A program made the translations under genes and the position numbers. Below, one piece after another: positions 20,229 through 30,683 of a stretch of 64,000 nucleotides of DNA. Each line of letters opens with the position of its first letter. The stretch's first letter is position 1. The notes under the pieces are model-generated. The model was given only the letters and a program-made list of their open reading frames with translations. It ran no database searches and had not been told where the DNA came from. The stretch comes from Tritrichomonas musculus (taxonomy: Eukaryota > Parabasalia > Tritrichomonadida > Tritrichomonadidae), in contig JAPFFF010000027.1 of assembly GCA_039105265.1 (NCBI GenBank), positions 1 to 64,000 of the forward strand, in the 5' to 3' direction.

Positions 20229-21430
20229 TAAAGATCTCTTCCCGAAAAATTGAGAGGGGAAATTCCCGTCCTAAACTCCAAAAAATATTCCCGGGAAGAG
20301 ATCAAATTGAATGGAATTATAAAAAATAGGAAATAAATAAAAAAAAATATTTGACCAATTAATCTTTGAAATTTATTCCTTTTTTTTAAAAAATAATTGA
20401 AAATATTCAATGCATTTTTTTTGTTTTTATTTAATTTTTTCATATTAAACCACAACTTTTTCTTAAATTCCCATTTTCTCAAACCATTTTATAATTCAAA
20501 AAAATAAACTTTTTCAGAACTTCTCCATTTCCCCAAATATTTCCCACGTCAAAAAGTTTAACTTTTTCATACAAATTTCAATACTTCCCCATTCCCGTGA
20601 ATGGGGAAATGGGGAAATTGAGAAGTTTAGAAAAAGTTAAACTTTTTGATTTATAAAATAGTCCTAAAAATCCAGGTTTTAAACAAAAAAAAGGAAAATT
20701 CAAGTAACTAAAGCAAGACTTAATAATTTTTCTGCTAAATCAACACTAAAATTATTTTAGTTATAAAAAATCCTTCTTTATTACTTTTACAATCAAGAAT
20801 ATTCACCATACTCAAAGCAACGTCAAGAATTGATCTGAAATTTTTATTATATTTTGCTCATTCTGAAATAAATATTTATTCTATTAACGAAATAAGTTTT
20901 TATAGAAGTAAAAAAAATATTATATATAAAACCTTTTATATTTTTGCATTTTCTTTTCCCTCTATTTTTTATAATTTCGTAAAATAACTTGTATAATACA
21001 ATATTTCATTAAAAAGCACTTTGTTACTAATAAAGTAATGTTTTTGAGTTGTATTTTAAAAAGAACAATTTAGAACTTTAACTTTTTATATAACTATTTT
21101 TTTCTATAATTCATTTTTTGATAGCTTAATTGTTCATTCTTTGTCAGATTAAAATTTAAAAGCTACAGTTCGATTCACTATAATTATTTTTTTTTTTTTT
21201 AATTTTTTCATTCATGAAAAAATTACGTATTTCTCAGGTATATTAATAGAAAAGTATTCCTTTATAAAAATTTTCAAAAAAATTAATTTTTTTTCCTTTG
21301 CGATTGCCTTTCTCAGGTATATTTTAAGAAATTACCTTTCAATTTTTTTTCTTTTCAAAAAGTTCATTTCCCATATTTTTTAGAAAATCCCACCCAAGGA
21401 TACCTTTTTTTTTTCGGGAAGAGATCTTTA
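20229..21430. mobile_element. Non-autonomous DNA transposon, 1,202 bp, with 8-bp target duplication
   Basis: The ends carry about 21-bp inverted repeats beginning TAAAGATCTCTTCCCG. They are flanked by TTATTAAA at 20221-20228 and 21431-21438. Copies A and C hold the uninterrupted target (C reads GATTATTATTAAATTATATTC), so filled and empty sites are both visible in this window. A second copy of the end motif, inverted, lies at about 20290-20304 and could form a hairpin with the left end. No coding capacity is recognised; the 96-codon minus frame at 20192-20482 crosses the element boundary and is not a gene. Confidence 0.8.
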
Positions 21431-21569
21431 TTATTAAATTATATTCAAGTTCACACCAATTCAAATATTAAATATTTGATAGACTCAATAACCCGCACTT
21501 TTCACTAGATTTACTCAGAAAAAGTGAACCCTCTCAATTCTCAGCAAATCTTCCTAAACTTCATAAAAT

Positions 21570-22657
21570 AATGTTCATCTCTTACACAATTTTTTTGAAT
21601 GTATTTAATTTAAAATTTTCTATATGTTTTTTAAAAAAGTAGCTATCGGGAGATGAACATTTTTTTTTTCTCTAGAAGCATAAGTTCAGAATTTTTGAAT
21701 TAAAAAAAAATAAAAATAATAGAAAAAGTTAAAAATTTTATCGAGTTTAAACTTTAGATCAATGGTGTAAACAAGCTTTGTTCGGTATTGATTATAAGCT
21801 TGCTTGACTCGGTTCCAATGACCATTAGAATTTTGGCCATAACTTGGCACTTGTAGCTGATATCTAATAATCAAAAGATAAATTGGGTAAATGCTGTACT
21901 GAATCTTCTTCAATTATCGATATCCTCGCTTTTAACTCCGCATGCTATTTTATCTGTACGTCCAAGATTTGGGAAAACTGCTTTTCTCTCTACATATGTG
22001 TAATAAAAACTTTTTTTTGTGGATTCCTATTGACCTGGCATTCGTGATGCAATAAATTTCCATTATTACCCGTATAATTTTAAGAGATTTATAATTTTGG
22101 GTCTTCTTTATCGGACAAATGATCCAAAGTTTTAAACTTTTTTCTTTTGGCCAATAAGAAAATAATTTTAATTTGACTAAAAAATAATCGTTTCTCACAT
22201 TTTCAAAAGTTTACGTTATTCAAAAATTAATTAATTATTTGAAAAAAAAAATTAATGAAAAAGAATATAAGGTATTAAATAATATTTTATTAAACCACAA
22301 TTTTTTTTAATTTGGTAATGGATGAAGATAACCGAATATTTTTTCAAATTTTTTATACTTATAAAACAATAACATCTTACCATTTGATATAAAATGAATA
22401 TTATTTCATTAATATATATTTAATTTTTTGAAATTCAATAAATATATGAAGATAAACATGTTTCAAATAACAAAGCAAAATCTGATATAATATTTTCAAA
22501 TATTTGAAAGAATTTATTCAAAATAATAAGATTCAATGAAATTAAAAATCCATAAAATTTCCTCTGAAAAATAATTGATAATATTTTTTTCAATTTTTTT
22601 GAGAAAATTTATTCAATTTATTCACTTTTTCATAGAATTGTGTAAGAGATGAACATT
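21570..22657. mobile_element. Inverted-repeat element, 1,088 bp, non-coding
   Basis: A perfect 22-bp inverted repeat, AATGTTCATCTCTTACACAA plus TT, lies at 21570-21591 and 22636-22657. A shorter inverted copy of its outer part (GAGATGAACATT) sits internally at about 21650-21661. Flanks share only ATAAAA, so the target duplication is not convincing. No intact gene is visible. Confidence 0.55.
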
Positions 22658-23177
22658 ATAAAAAAAAAAAATTAAAAATAGATTTATCTTTATATCAGAA
22701 AACTTATATTTTATTAATTAGTAAACTTCAACTATAATACAGTTTGAATTTCAAAATATCTAAGTAGCTTTAAGTACTAGTATTGACATCAGCAGAATTA
22801 AATATCAGATTTGATAATGAAACACTGACCTATTTTTTAATAAAGTTTGGTGTCAAAAATGGTAAGAAAACAATTTTCTTGTACATAACTGTATTATAGT
22901 TATTCTACATTTTGGTCAATAACATATTCAATTTGCAAATCATTGTATTGGTATCAAAAATGGTAGTAGGAAAAATTTCGATTTTAGCGGGAAATTTCGG
23001 AGAACTTACATAGTCTTTTCTATAATATAATGTATGAAAGCAAAATCTGCATCAGTATTCATTTGTTGATTTTTTTTTTTGCTTTTAGTATAAGAAGGCC
23101 ATCCAAAACCGCTAATTATCATTCAAAAAAATTGAATAAAAAATCTAGATAAAAGTGCTGAAATACCTTTTATTTGA

Positions 23178-23787
23178 AATATAATTAAAAATTTAAGCAA
23201 TTTTTTTTTCTGAAAAAGTTGATAATTTCATTCAAAAAATATCTGTTTAATTAAAATGATTGTATAATATTCGTTCAAACCAATATAAATGATTATTTTA
23301 ATAGCCACAAAATGATGGCAATTGAATGTATATATATGCATGAGAATTGAAACAATTAACACATAATTGTTTAATATATTCATATCAATAATGATATTTT
23401 TTTAGAGGCATTTAAATTTCGTTGAAATATAAAATAAATACGATAATAACTAATATGGCCATATTATCATTGCGTTTTTTTATAAATTAGCTAATGAATT
23501 ATAAAAAAAACAATTATATTCAATTATTAATCGTTAATCAGAATAATTTGTCCTCAACCAATAAAACTCTATCAATTTGAAATGTTATTTTTCTAAAAAC
23601 GTCGCGCCAATTTTCTTATAATATTTTGTACACTTATTCATTAACATGATATAATTACTTTATTATAATTTCATAATAATCGTATTCATAATTATCGAAT
23701 TATAAATCATTTTAATTAAACAGATATTTTTTGAATGAAATTATCAACTTTTTCAGAAAAAAAAATTGCTTAAATTTTTAATTATAT
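23178..23787. repeat. Foldback structure with about 84-bp inverted arms
   Basis: The left arm (23178-about 23261) and right arm (about 23705-23787) are near-perfect inverted copies. Both contain TTTTCTGAAAAAGTTGATAA and TTCATTCAAAAAATATCTG. The loop of about 440 bp is AT-rich and gene-free. It may be a foldback or miniature transposon; no target duplication was found. Confidence 0.65.
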
Positions 23788-24124
23788 ATATCTCAATATT
23801 AAACAGAAAGATCAAACAGATATTAAAACTGTAGATTTATGCTTCAATTTAAAAATTATTTTTATTATTAATAAAATATGATAAAGTATTTTTCACCCTT
23901 CTCACAATTTTGAATGGTTTATATTTTGGCTTACAGTGCTCTTGAAATACAAAAATATTTTTATATTTCTTATTTCTCACTGAATTTTTTTATTTAATAA
24001 AATATTCCAATATATATAAATATATATTAATATTAAAATACTTTTTAAATGAATAGATATCTTCAATTTGGAGATAATCGAAAATTTTAAAAATGCCATT
24101 AATAAATTTTGCCAAAATTTTTTA

Positions 24125-25507
24125 ATGAGTGATAACACTATCATTCTTTCCTCAGCTGGTTTAAAAAATGTTATTGCCAGAGCCAATGCAGAAGATGAAT
24201 TCCAATTTATTTTTGGAAACAGCAAGATGAAGATGAATAACATTTTTGCAGATTTTATTTCTCCAATTGTCGCGAAAATGCATGTATTAGATCCTACAGC
24301 AAACATTATTGATTTTACAAATAAAATTGATGATATTACATTTACAGATGATGTTCTATCATTAATTCAATTTCTCTCTAAAGGTTATTCTATTAATATC
24401 AACGAAAGCCAAATCAGCCAAATTCAAATTATATCAATTCTTTTAGAAAATGAAGAATTATTTTCTATCATTAACGAAAAATTTGATTCAAATATCAACG
24501 AAACAAATATTGATCATTATTTGAGCAATCTTAAATTTTACCACAAAATTTCTTCAACAAACAATTTCATGAACTATTCAAATATAATAAATTACATTGC
24601 CAGCCATTTCTACTCAATAGATGAAAGCAAAATGCTTTCGCTTCCTATTGAAATTGTCTATTCAATTATTTTGAATAGTAATTTGGTCGTAGAAAGCGAA
24701 GATTCACTTTTTGAATTCATCATTAAATTATTCAATGGAGAAAGGCTACAAGAGCAGGAAGATCAAGGAATAGATATTGTTTCGTTTTTTGAAGAAATTG
24801 AATTCACTGAGTTGACTGAAAATAAATTCAATGAGTTCATTGAAATTTTTTCAGGGAGTGAAATGACACAAAAACTTTGGCAAAAAGTTCGTAAATGCAT
24901 GCATCCATCATCCACTTTTTCTGATGATTTTGACAACCGTTATTCAATCAGAAAATTGGAAATTGAATACGACGGAATTGAGTCGCATCGCTTTGATGGC
25001 ATCATTAATTTTTTGACACAAAAAAGTGGCGGTAACGTCTCTGATAACGGAACAGTTAATGTCACTTCATCTTCTCAAAATGGTCAATGTGAGGCCAAAT
25101 ACGCAGTTGACCTTCATAACACAAACAGCAATTTCCAGTCACAAAGCCAGCAAAATGCATGGATCAAGTACGACTTCGGTAAATCTTTCAAACTTCGACC
25201 AAATAAGTATTCAATTAGATCAAGAGGTGATTATGACGGTTATCATCCTAGAAATTGGGTGATCGAGGGATCAAACACCGGCGGCGAAAGTGAGAGCGAG
25301 TGGACAATCCTGGACAGGAAGGATAACGACGGAAGCCTGCTAGGCCTAAGAAAGAGCTGCATATATGACATTCAATTACCACAAGGAAGCGAGGAAGGCT
25401 ATCGCTATCTGAGGATGAGGCAAATTGGCCCTGACTCCTCTGGAAGCTACTACTTAACACTGCCAGCACTCGAATATTTCGGTGTGCTGATCAAAATGAA
25501 TAAATAA
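24125..25507 (+). CDS. BTB-like and F5/8 type C domain protein, copy B
   Basis: The 460 residues have the same architecture as copy A: N-terminal BTB-like module, helical middle, C-terminal F5/8 type C domain. It differs by about three residues (Asn for His in NTNSNF, Gly for Asp in RSRGDYD, Thr for Ala in SEWTIL). The intact frame starts at the first ATG. It faces the FERM-like gene, with about 180 bp between the two stop codons. Confidence 0.8.
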   Translation: MSDNTIILSSAGLKNVIARANAEDEFQFIFGNSKMKMNNIFADFISPIVAKMHVLDPTANIIDFTNKIDDITFTDDVLSLIQFLSKGYSININESQISQIQIISILLENEELFSIINEKFDSNINETNIDHYLSNLKFYHKISSTNNFMNYSNIINYIASHFYSIDESKMLSLPIEIVYSIILNSNLVVESEDSLFEFIIKLFNGERLQEQEDQGIDIVSFFEEIEFTELTENKFNEFIEIFSGSEMTQKLWQKVRKCMHPSSTFSDDFDNRYSIRKLEIEYDGIESHRFDGIINFLTQKSGGNVSDNGTVNVTSSSQNGQCEAKYAVDLHNTNSNFQSQSQQNAWIKYDFGKSFKLRPNKYSIRSRGDYDGYHPRNWVIEGSNTGGESESEWTILDRKDNDGSLLGLRKSCIYDIQLPQGSEEGYRYLRMRQIGPDSSGSYYLTLPALEYFGVLIKMNK

Positions 25508-25690
25508 TTAAAAACCCTACTTTTTTTAATAAAAAGCATTTAATATTGAATATTTGTGTTTTTAACAACCAAAATTAGTATGCATTCATATTTGTATTTT
25601 TTAACAACTAATATTGAATATTTGTTTATATAAACAATTAAAAAAAAAACATATGAGATGATTAATTTATAACAAAACAACATAGTTTTT

Positions 25691-27373
25691 TTATTCCAAT
25701 TTGCTTTTCTTGCTTGTAAACCTTCCAAAAAAGAGAAGAAGCTGGTAAATGCCAAAAACAAGAATAATCAAGAAAACGGTTATTCGCATCCAATTGCTTC
25801 TTGAACTCATTTCGAAAAACTGGTCATTTTTGATCTCTTTCTGATCTTTTTCACTCAATTTGTGGAAGTCCTCAACATTGATTTTCTCGAGGAACTCCAA
25901 GTGCAGGACGTTCTCATCCAAAAACCTTGGATTGTTGTCATCCTCGCCGGTTGGACTTGGCGGAATGATGACGGCATGTTTAACCTTCTTATTCTTAGTT
26001 TTGGGTGTCTTCTTTGTGAGTGGAGGTCCTTCAATGTAGTCGATGACCAAGTCACTTTTATCCTTCAATTCTTTAACGGGCTCCTCTTGTTGAACTTTTT
26101 CAATAGGAGTGTCACGTTTCACTTCACTTGGAACAAACAAGCCCAATTTTTCACCAGGATGACTTTCATAACCGTCAGTAACCGTTTTTCTGTCACTTTT
26201 TGTGCTTTTTTCTTTTGTGTCGTTTTTTTCGTTTTTTTTCGAACTTTCATCGATCATTTCTGTGACATGCGATATCGTCTCTATCGCTGTTCGCAGGCAA
26301 CGAAGAGTTGCCGGCACTTTGTGTGAAATTTGCCATCTTGTTTCGTCTTTAAACAAAATGTCAAAAGTTTGTGTGCTTTCGTAGCCAATTGTTTGGATTT
26401 CGTTCAATTTTTTGGTCTCTTTTAAGGTGACTCCGTAATCCTTGTATATTGAAATTTGTGTGGGTGATACAAAAATAAACCGTTTGCCACTAACAACCGA
26501 TTTTTTAACAGATTTGAATTTAACTTCTTCAACGTAAGAACACTGGCTGCCTTGCTCATAGGATAGTCTGATGTACTCAAATTCGGCTTGTTCAATCGAT
26601 TTTTGAGAAACTTTGTGTAAATTAACTAATATTTTGGGAATAAGGATATTTTCACAGGCTTCAAAAACAAAAGGAGAAGTAAGTGTAGAAAAAATTTCTT
26701 TGATGTTGTTTTCATCAATCTCTTTGATTCGCTTTTCGGCTTCCTTTCCGTCTTTATATTTTCGCTTATATTCTGATACAATCTGTAATGATGATAATTG
26801 TGACCATACATCAACTGGATAGGCTGATATACCACAATTTATTGCTAATTTAACATTTTTATAGAAAAATTGGCGTGATTCTTCGTCAGTTGCATTTTCG
26901 ATATCGTCTGGATAAATTCTACGTAATATACGAAAATCTGTATTAAACCACCAATTATGGGCGCATAAAGGAAGTGTTTGACAGCAAACTTGAAACTTGT
27001 CTTTGGATTCGAATGCAAGAATGAATCGTGATGAAACTGTTTTCGATACAATTTGGCTTAATAAATCTTTAATTGGAATTGTTGTATCAATTTTAAAATT
27101 TTTAGGATCTTGGGTTGCTGATATGATAACGATATCAACTAACTTTGGTAAGACTTTTATTTTAATTGATCCATTAGTAGCAATATCGCCAATATTAATA
27201 TCATCTAATAGTATATTATTGCTGTTAACCATTTCGTCGGCTAAAAAGACGAAATCAGTAGAACTAAAAATTGGTATTGATTTTTTAATTTCTTCATGAA
27301 GCTTTTGTGTAGTAGCAGATGCAGACAAATCGAAATTTTTGTGTACATCTCCATTTACATCATGATAAATCAA
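25691..27373 (-). pseudogene. FERM-like tail-anchored protein, copy B, 5'-truncated
   Basis: This is a 560-codon frame about 98% identical to copy C. It begins at Ile-Tyr-His-Asp with no ATG: the first eight codons and the promoter of copy C are replaced at 27377 by unrelated sequence, which has an in-frame stop a short way upstream. All three FERM lobes, the Lys/Asp/Pro-rich linker and the C-terminal membrane segment remain open. The next in-frame Met is near residue 50 of copy C and would give a protein without most of the first lobe. I regard it as a recently truncated copy unless transcripts show another first exon. Confidence 0.65.
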
Positions 27374-27375
27374 CT

Positions 27376-27533
27376 CACCATCAGGTATACATGCAGGAAT
27401 TTATTCTATTGGAATTATTATCAATAACCAAAAAGTTGATGTACACCTATATTATGTGCCAGGAGGTATGTAATATATTGGTTTATCCCATGCTGCTTGT
27501 CGAAATTCTGATGGTGCCATATGCATTTTGAAT
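27376..27533. other. Junction fragment between duplication copies B and C
   Basis: About 158 bp match neither neighbouring block. On the plus strand it reads as coding-like sequence (PSGIHAGIYSIGIIINNQ..., then ...YIGLSHAACRNSDGAIC after an in-frame stop) and then joins the kinase fragment at GACGTGATGCTC. I do not recognise the family. It looks like a scrap of another gene trapped at the duplication breakpoint. Confidence 0.5.
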
Positions 27534-28017
27534 TCAACAGACGTGATGCTCAATTCAGCATATCAAGTCAAGCTGATTGATTTCGGGCTCGCTAAAATAA
27601 ACGAATGCCTTTTTGGTGAAGAAATGATGAACACGATCACAATGACAAAAGGTGTCGGATCAGCTCCTTTCATGTCACCTGAAATGATGAGAGAAGAGGA
27701 CTACGATAGCAAAACAGACGTTTACTCATTTGGAGTTGTTTTGTACTTCATTTTTGTCGAATCAATGCCGCATCAAACGATGAAAGAAAAGGCAACGGGG
27801 AAGCCTGTACCACTCCCAAAAGAATCTGAATCGATCTCCAAATGTTGCATTGAATTAATGGCGAGATGCTTGTCTATCGATCCAAAACAGCGTCCTTCAT
27901 TTTGGACGAATTCATGATGAAATACTCAAATATTTAAGAGACAATGAATATATGCTTGCGCCAAATGTTGATTCATCCATTGTTTCTGATCGTGATCGCG
28001 AATTGGAAGCCATTTAA
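27534..28017 (+). pseudogene. Kinase 3' fragment, copy C
   Basis: It starts within the catalytic loop (DVMLNSAYQVKLIDFGLAK) and runs through the activation segment and KTDVYSFGVVLYF to the original stop at 28017. It has the same 13-nt insertion and shifted ending (PSFWTNS) as copy B. No start codon or N-lobe is present. B and C therefore descend from one already disrupted copy. Confidence 0.8.
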
Positions 28018-28203
28018 ATTGAGAGCTAATTAAAAAAGCAGTATGAAAAAACTTCAGATTGTATTTTGTTTTATTTTTGCTTTTATTTTTAAAAAAACTG
28101 AATTGATAATCACAAAATGTTCAATTGATCAAAAATTGTAATTGAAATGTAATGTTGATGATTATTATTAAATTATATTCAAGTTCAGACCAATTCAAAT
28201 TTT

Positions 28204-28938
28204 AGAAGGGGCGAAGCTCCTGATTTTCAATATGATTCATTTTATAATTTTATATCATTATATTTATTTGCTGTTAAGATTATTTTTCTAAATTGTATTC
28301 ATTTTTATATGGTGAAAAAAAAGATATAAGTATTTTTATTTTTATAAATATCATTGAATTGTTAATCGTGTAAGTAAATATTGACCATATTAAAAACGGT
28401 TTAATTTTTGTAAAATTTTATGATTATTTTATAAAATTTCCAAACTTTTTGAATTCATTGAATTTTTTTCTTTTAATTTTTATTCGTTGTTTTTTGGATA
28501 TATGCTTAAAATTTAAAGATAATTCTTTTTGTATTTTAAATAATCTCGATTATTGATTAAATATTTAATATTATTTGTTCTAAAAAAGCCAAATATTATG
28601 AAATAATTTTGATATCAAAAGATTGGCCTTATAAATTGGCATACAATTTTATATCTTACATTAATAAATGTATTTTTATTTATTTTTATTGCGTTTTATA
28701 ACATCGTATTGAAGTTTACATAGAAAATTATGTTTTTTACTTTCTGAGCAAAAAGAAGTTTTTCATTCAATTTTTTTGATTTAAAATAGCATTATCTTGA
28801 ATTTTTTACACATTAATGCCTATAACATTTGTTCAAATATATTTTATAAAATGTATTCATTATAAATAAATAATTAATATTGCAATATAACTATCATAAA
28901 ATGAAAAAGGTTAACGGTCGAAGAGCTTCGCCCCTTCT
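28204..28938. mobile_element. Non-autonomous DNA transposon, 735 bp, 8-bp target duplication
   Basis: The perfect 16-bp inverted repeat AGAAGGGGCGAAGCTC stands at both ends (28204-28219, 28923-28938). It is flanked by the direct repeat CAAATTTT at 28196-28203 and 28939-28946. The AT-rich interior holds no gene. Eight-bp duplications fit hAT- or P-like elements. Confidence 0.85.
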
Positions 28939-29118
28939 CAAATTTTAAATATTTTTGTATTTCTTATTTCTCACTGAATTTTTTTATTTAATAAAATATT
29001 CCAATATATATAAATATATATTAATATTAAAATACTTTTTAAATGAATAGATATCTTCAATTTGGAGATAATCGAAAATTTTAAAAATACCATTAATAAA
29101 TTTTGCCAAAATTTTTTA

Positions 29119-30501
29119 ATGAGTGATAACACTATCATTCTTTCCTCAGCTGGTTTAAAAAATGTTATTGCCAGAGCCAATGCAGAAGATGAATTCCAAT
29201 TTATTTTTGGAAACAGCAAGATGAAGATGAATAACATTTTTGCAGATTTTATTTCTCCAATTGTCGCGAAAATGCATGTATTAGATCCTACAGCAAACAT
29301 TATTGATTTTACAAATAAAATTGATGATATTACATTTACAGATGATGTTCTATCATTAATTCAATTTCTCTCTAAAGGTTATTCTATTAATATCAACGAA
29401 AGCCAAATCAGCCAAATTCAAATTATATCAATTCTTTTAGAAAATGAAGAATTATTTTCTATCATTAACGAAAAATTTGATTCAAATATCAACGAAACAA
29501 ATATTGATCATTATTTGAGCAATCTTAAATTTTACCACAAAATTTCTTCAACAAACAATTTCATGAACTATTCAAATATAATAAATTACATTGCCAGCCA
29601 TTTCTACTCAATAGATGAAAGCAAAATGCTTTCGCTTCCTATTGAAATTGTCTATTCAATTATTTTGAATAGTAATTTGGTCGTAGAAAGCGAAGATTCA
29701 CTTCTTGAATTCATCATTAAATTATTCAATGGAGAAAGGCTGCAAGAGCAGGAAGATCAAGGAATAGATATTGTTTCGTTTTTTGAAGAAATTGAATTCA
29801 CTGAGTTGACTGAAAATAAATTCAATGAGTTCATTGAAATTTTTTCAGGGAGTGAAATGACACAAAAACTTTGGCAAAAAGTTCGTAAATGCATGCATCC
29901 ATCATCCACTTTTTCTGATGATTTTGACAACCGTTATTCAATCAGAAAATTGGAAATTGAATACGACGGAATTGAGTCGCATCGCTTTGATGGCATCATT
30001 AATTTTTTGACACAAAAAAGTGGCGGTAACGTCTCTGATAACGGAACAGTTAATGTCACTTCATCTTCTCAAAATGGTCAATGTGAGGCCAAATACGCAG
30101 TTGACCTTCATAACACAAACTGCCATTTCCAGTCACAAAACCAGCAAAATGCATGGATCAAGTACGACTTCGGTAAATCTTTCAAACTTCGACCAAATAA
30201 GTATTCAATTAGATCAAGAGATGATTATGACGGTTATCATCCTAGAAATTGGGTGATCGAGGGATCAAACACCGGCGGCGAGAGTGAGAGCGAGTGGACA
30301 ATCCTGGACCGGAAGGATAACGACGGAAGCCTGCTAGGCCTAAGAAAGAGCTGCATATATGACATTCAATTACCACAAGGAAGCGAGGAAGGCTATCGCT
30401 ATCTGAGGATGAGGCAAATTGGCCCTGACTCCTCTGGAAGCTACTACTTAACACTGCCAGCACTCGAATATTTCGGTGTGTTGATCAAAATGAATAAATA
30501 A
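29119..30501 (+). CDS. BTB-like and F5/8 type C domain protein, copy C
   Basis: The 460 residues have the same domain order as copies A and B. Differences from A include Leu for Phe in DSLLEFI, Cys for Ser in NTNCHF, Asn for Ser in QSQNQQ and Thr for Ala in SEWTIL. The intact frame starts at the first ATG. It is convergent with the complete FERM-like gene. Three near-identical intact genes next to broken kinase copies suggest the BTB-like gene is the part retained by selection, or that the duplication is very young. Confidence 0.8.
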   Translation: MSDNTIILSSAGLKNVIARANAEDEFQFIFGNSKMKMNNIFADFISPIVAKMHVLDPTANIIDFTNKIDDITFTDDVLSLIQFLSKGYSININESQISQIQIISILLENEELFSIINEKFDSNINETNIDHYLSNLKFYHKISSTNNFMNYSNIINYIASHFYSIDESKMLSLPIEIVYSIILNSNLVVESEDSLLEFIIKLFNGERLQEQEDQGIDIVSFFEEIEFTELTENKFNEFIEIFSGSEMTQKLWQKVRKCMHPSSTFSDDFDNRYSIRKLEIEYDGIESHRFDGIINFLTQKSGGNVSDNGTVNVTSSSQNGQCEAKYAVDLHNTNCHFQSQNQQNAWIKYDFGKSFKLRPNKYSIRSRDDYDGYHPRNWVIEGSNTGGESESEWTILDRKDNDGSLLGLRKSCIYDIQLPQGSEEGYRYLRMRQIGPDSSGSYYLTLPALEYFGVLIKMNK

Positions 30502-30683
30502 TTAAAAATCCTACTTTTTTTAATAAAAAGCATTTAATATTGAATATTTGTGTTTTTAACAACCAAAATTAGTATGCATTCATATTTGTATTTTTTAACA
30601 ACTAATATTGAATATTTGTTTATATAAACAATTAAAAAAAAACATATGAGATGATTAATTTATAACAAAACAACATAGTTTTT

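Larger units (their letters stand above)
21478..23952. other. Compound insertion in copy B, 2,475 bp, no gene
   Basis: Direct repeats AAATATTT at 21470-21477 and 23953-23960 bracket this stretch, and copy C has that sequence once at the equivalent place. The ends do not show matching inverted repeats, so the mechanism is unclear. Inside are a 1,088-bp inverted-repeat element and a 610-bp foldback structure. Short minus-strand open frames at 21686-22198 have no recognisable domain. Confidence 0.5.
19644..27377. repeat. Segmental duplication, copy B (kinase fragment + BTB gene + FERM-like gene)
   Basis: Homologous blocks are the kinase 3' part with its flank, the BTB-like gene with flanks, and the convergent FERM-like gene. 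They are expanded by several insertions at 20229-23952. Similarity to copy C in the FERM-like gene ends at 27377, inside its 5' coding end. Confidence 0.8.

Noticed and set aside
20192-20482. 96-codon minus-strand frame at the left end of the 1.2-kb element
   Set aside because: It spans the element boundary and target duplication, so it cannot be an ancestral gene of either; Lys/Phe/Asn-rich.
25862-26326. 154-codon plus-strand frame opposite the FERM-like gene (also 30855-31319)
   Set aside because: Antisense shadow of the charged linker of the FERM-like gene; low-complexity Phe/Ser/Val protein.
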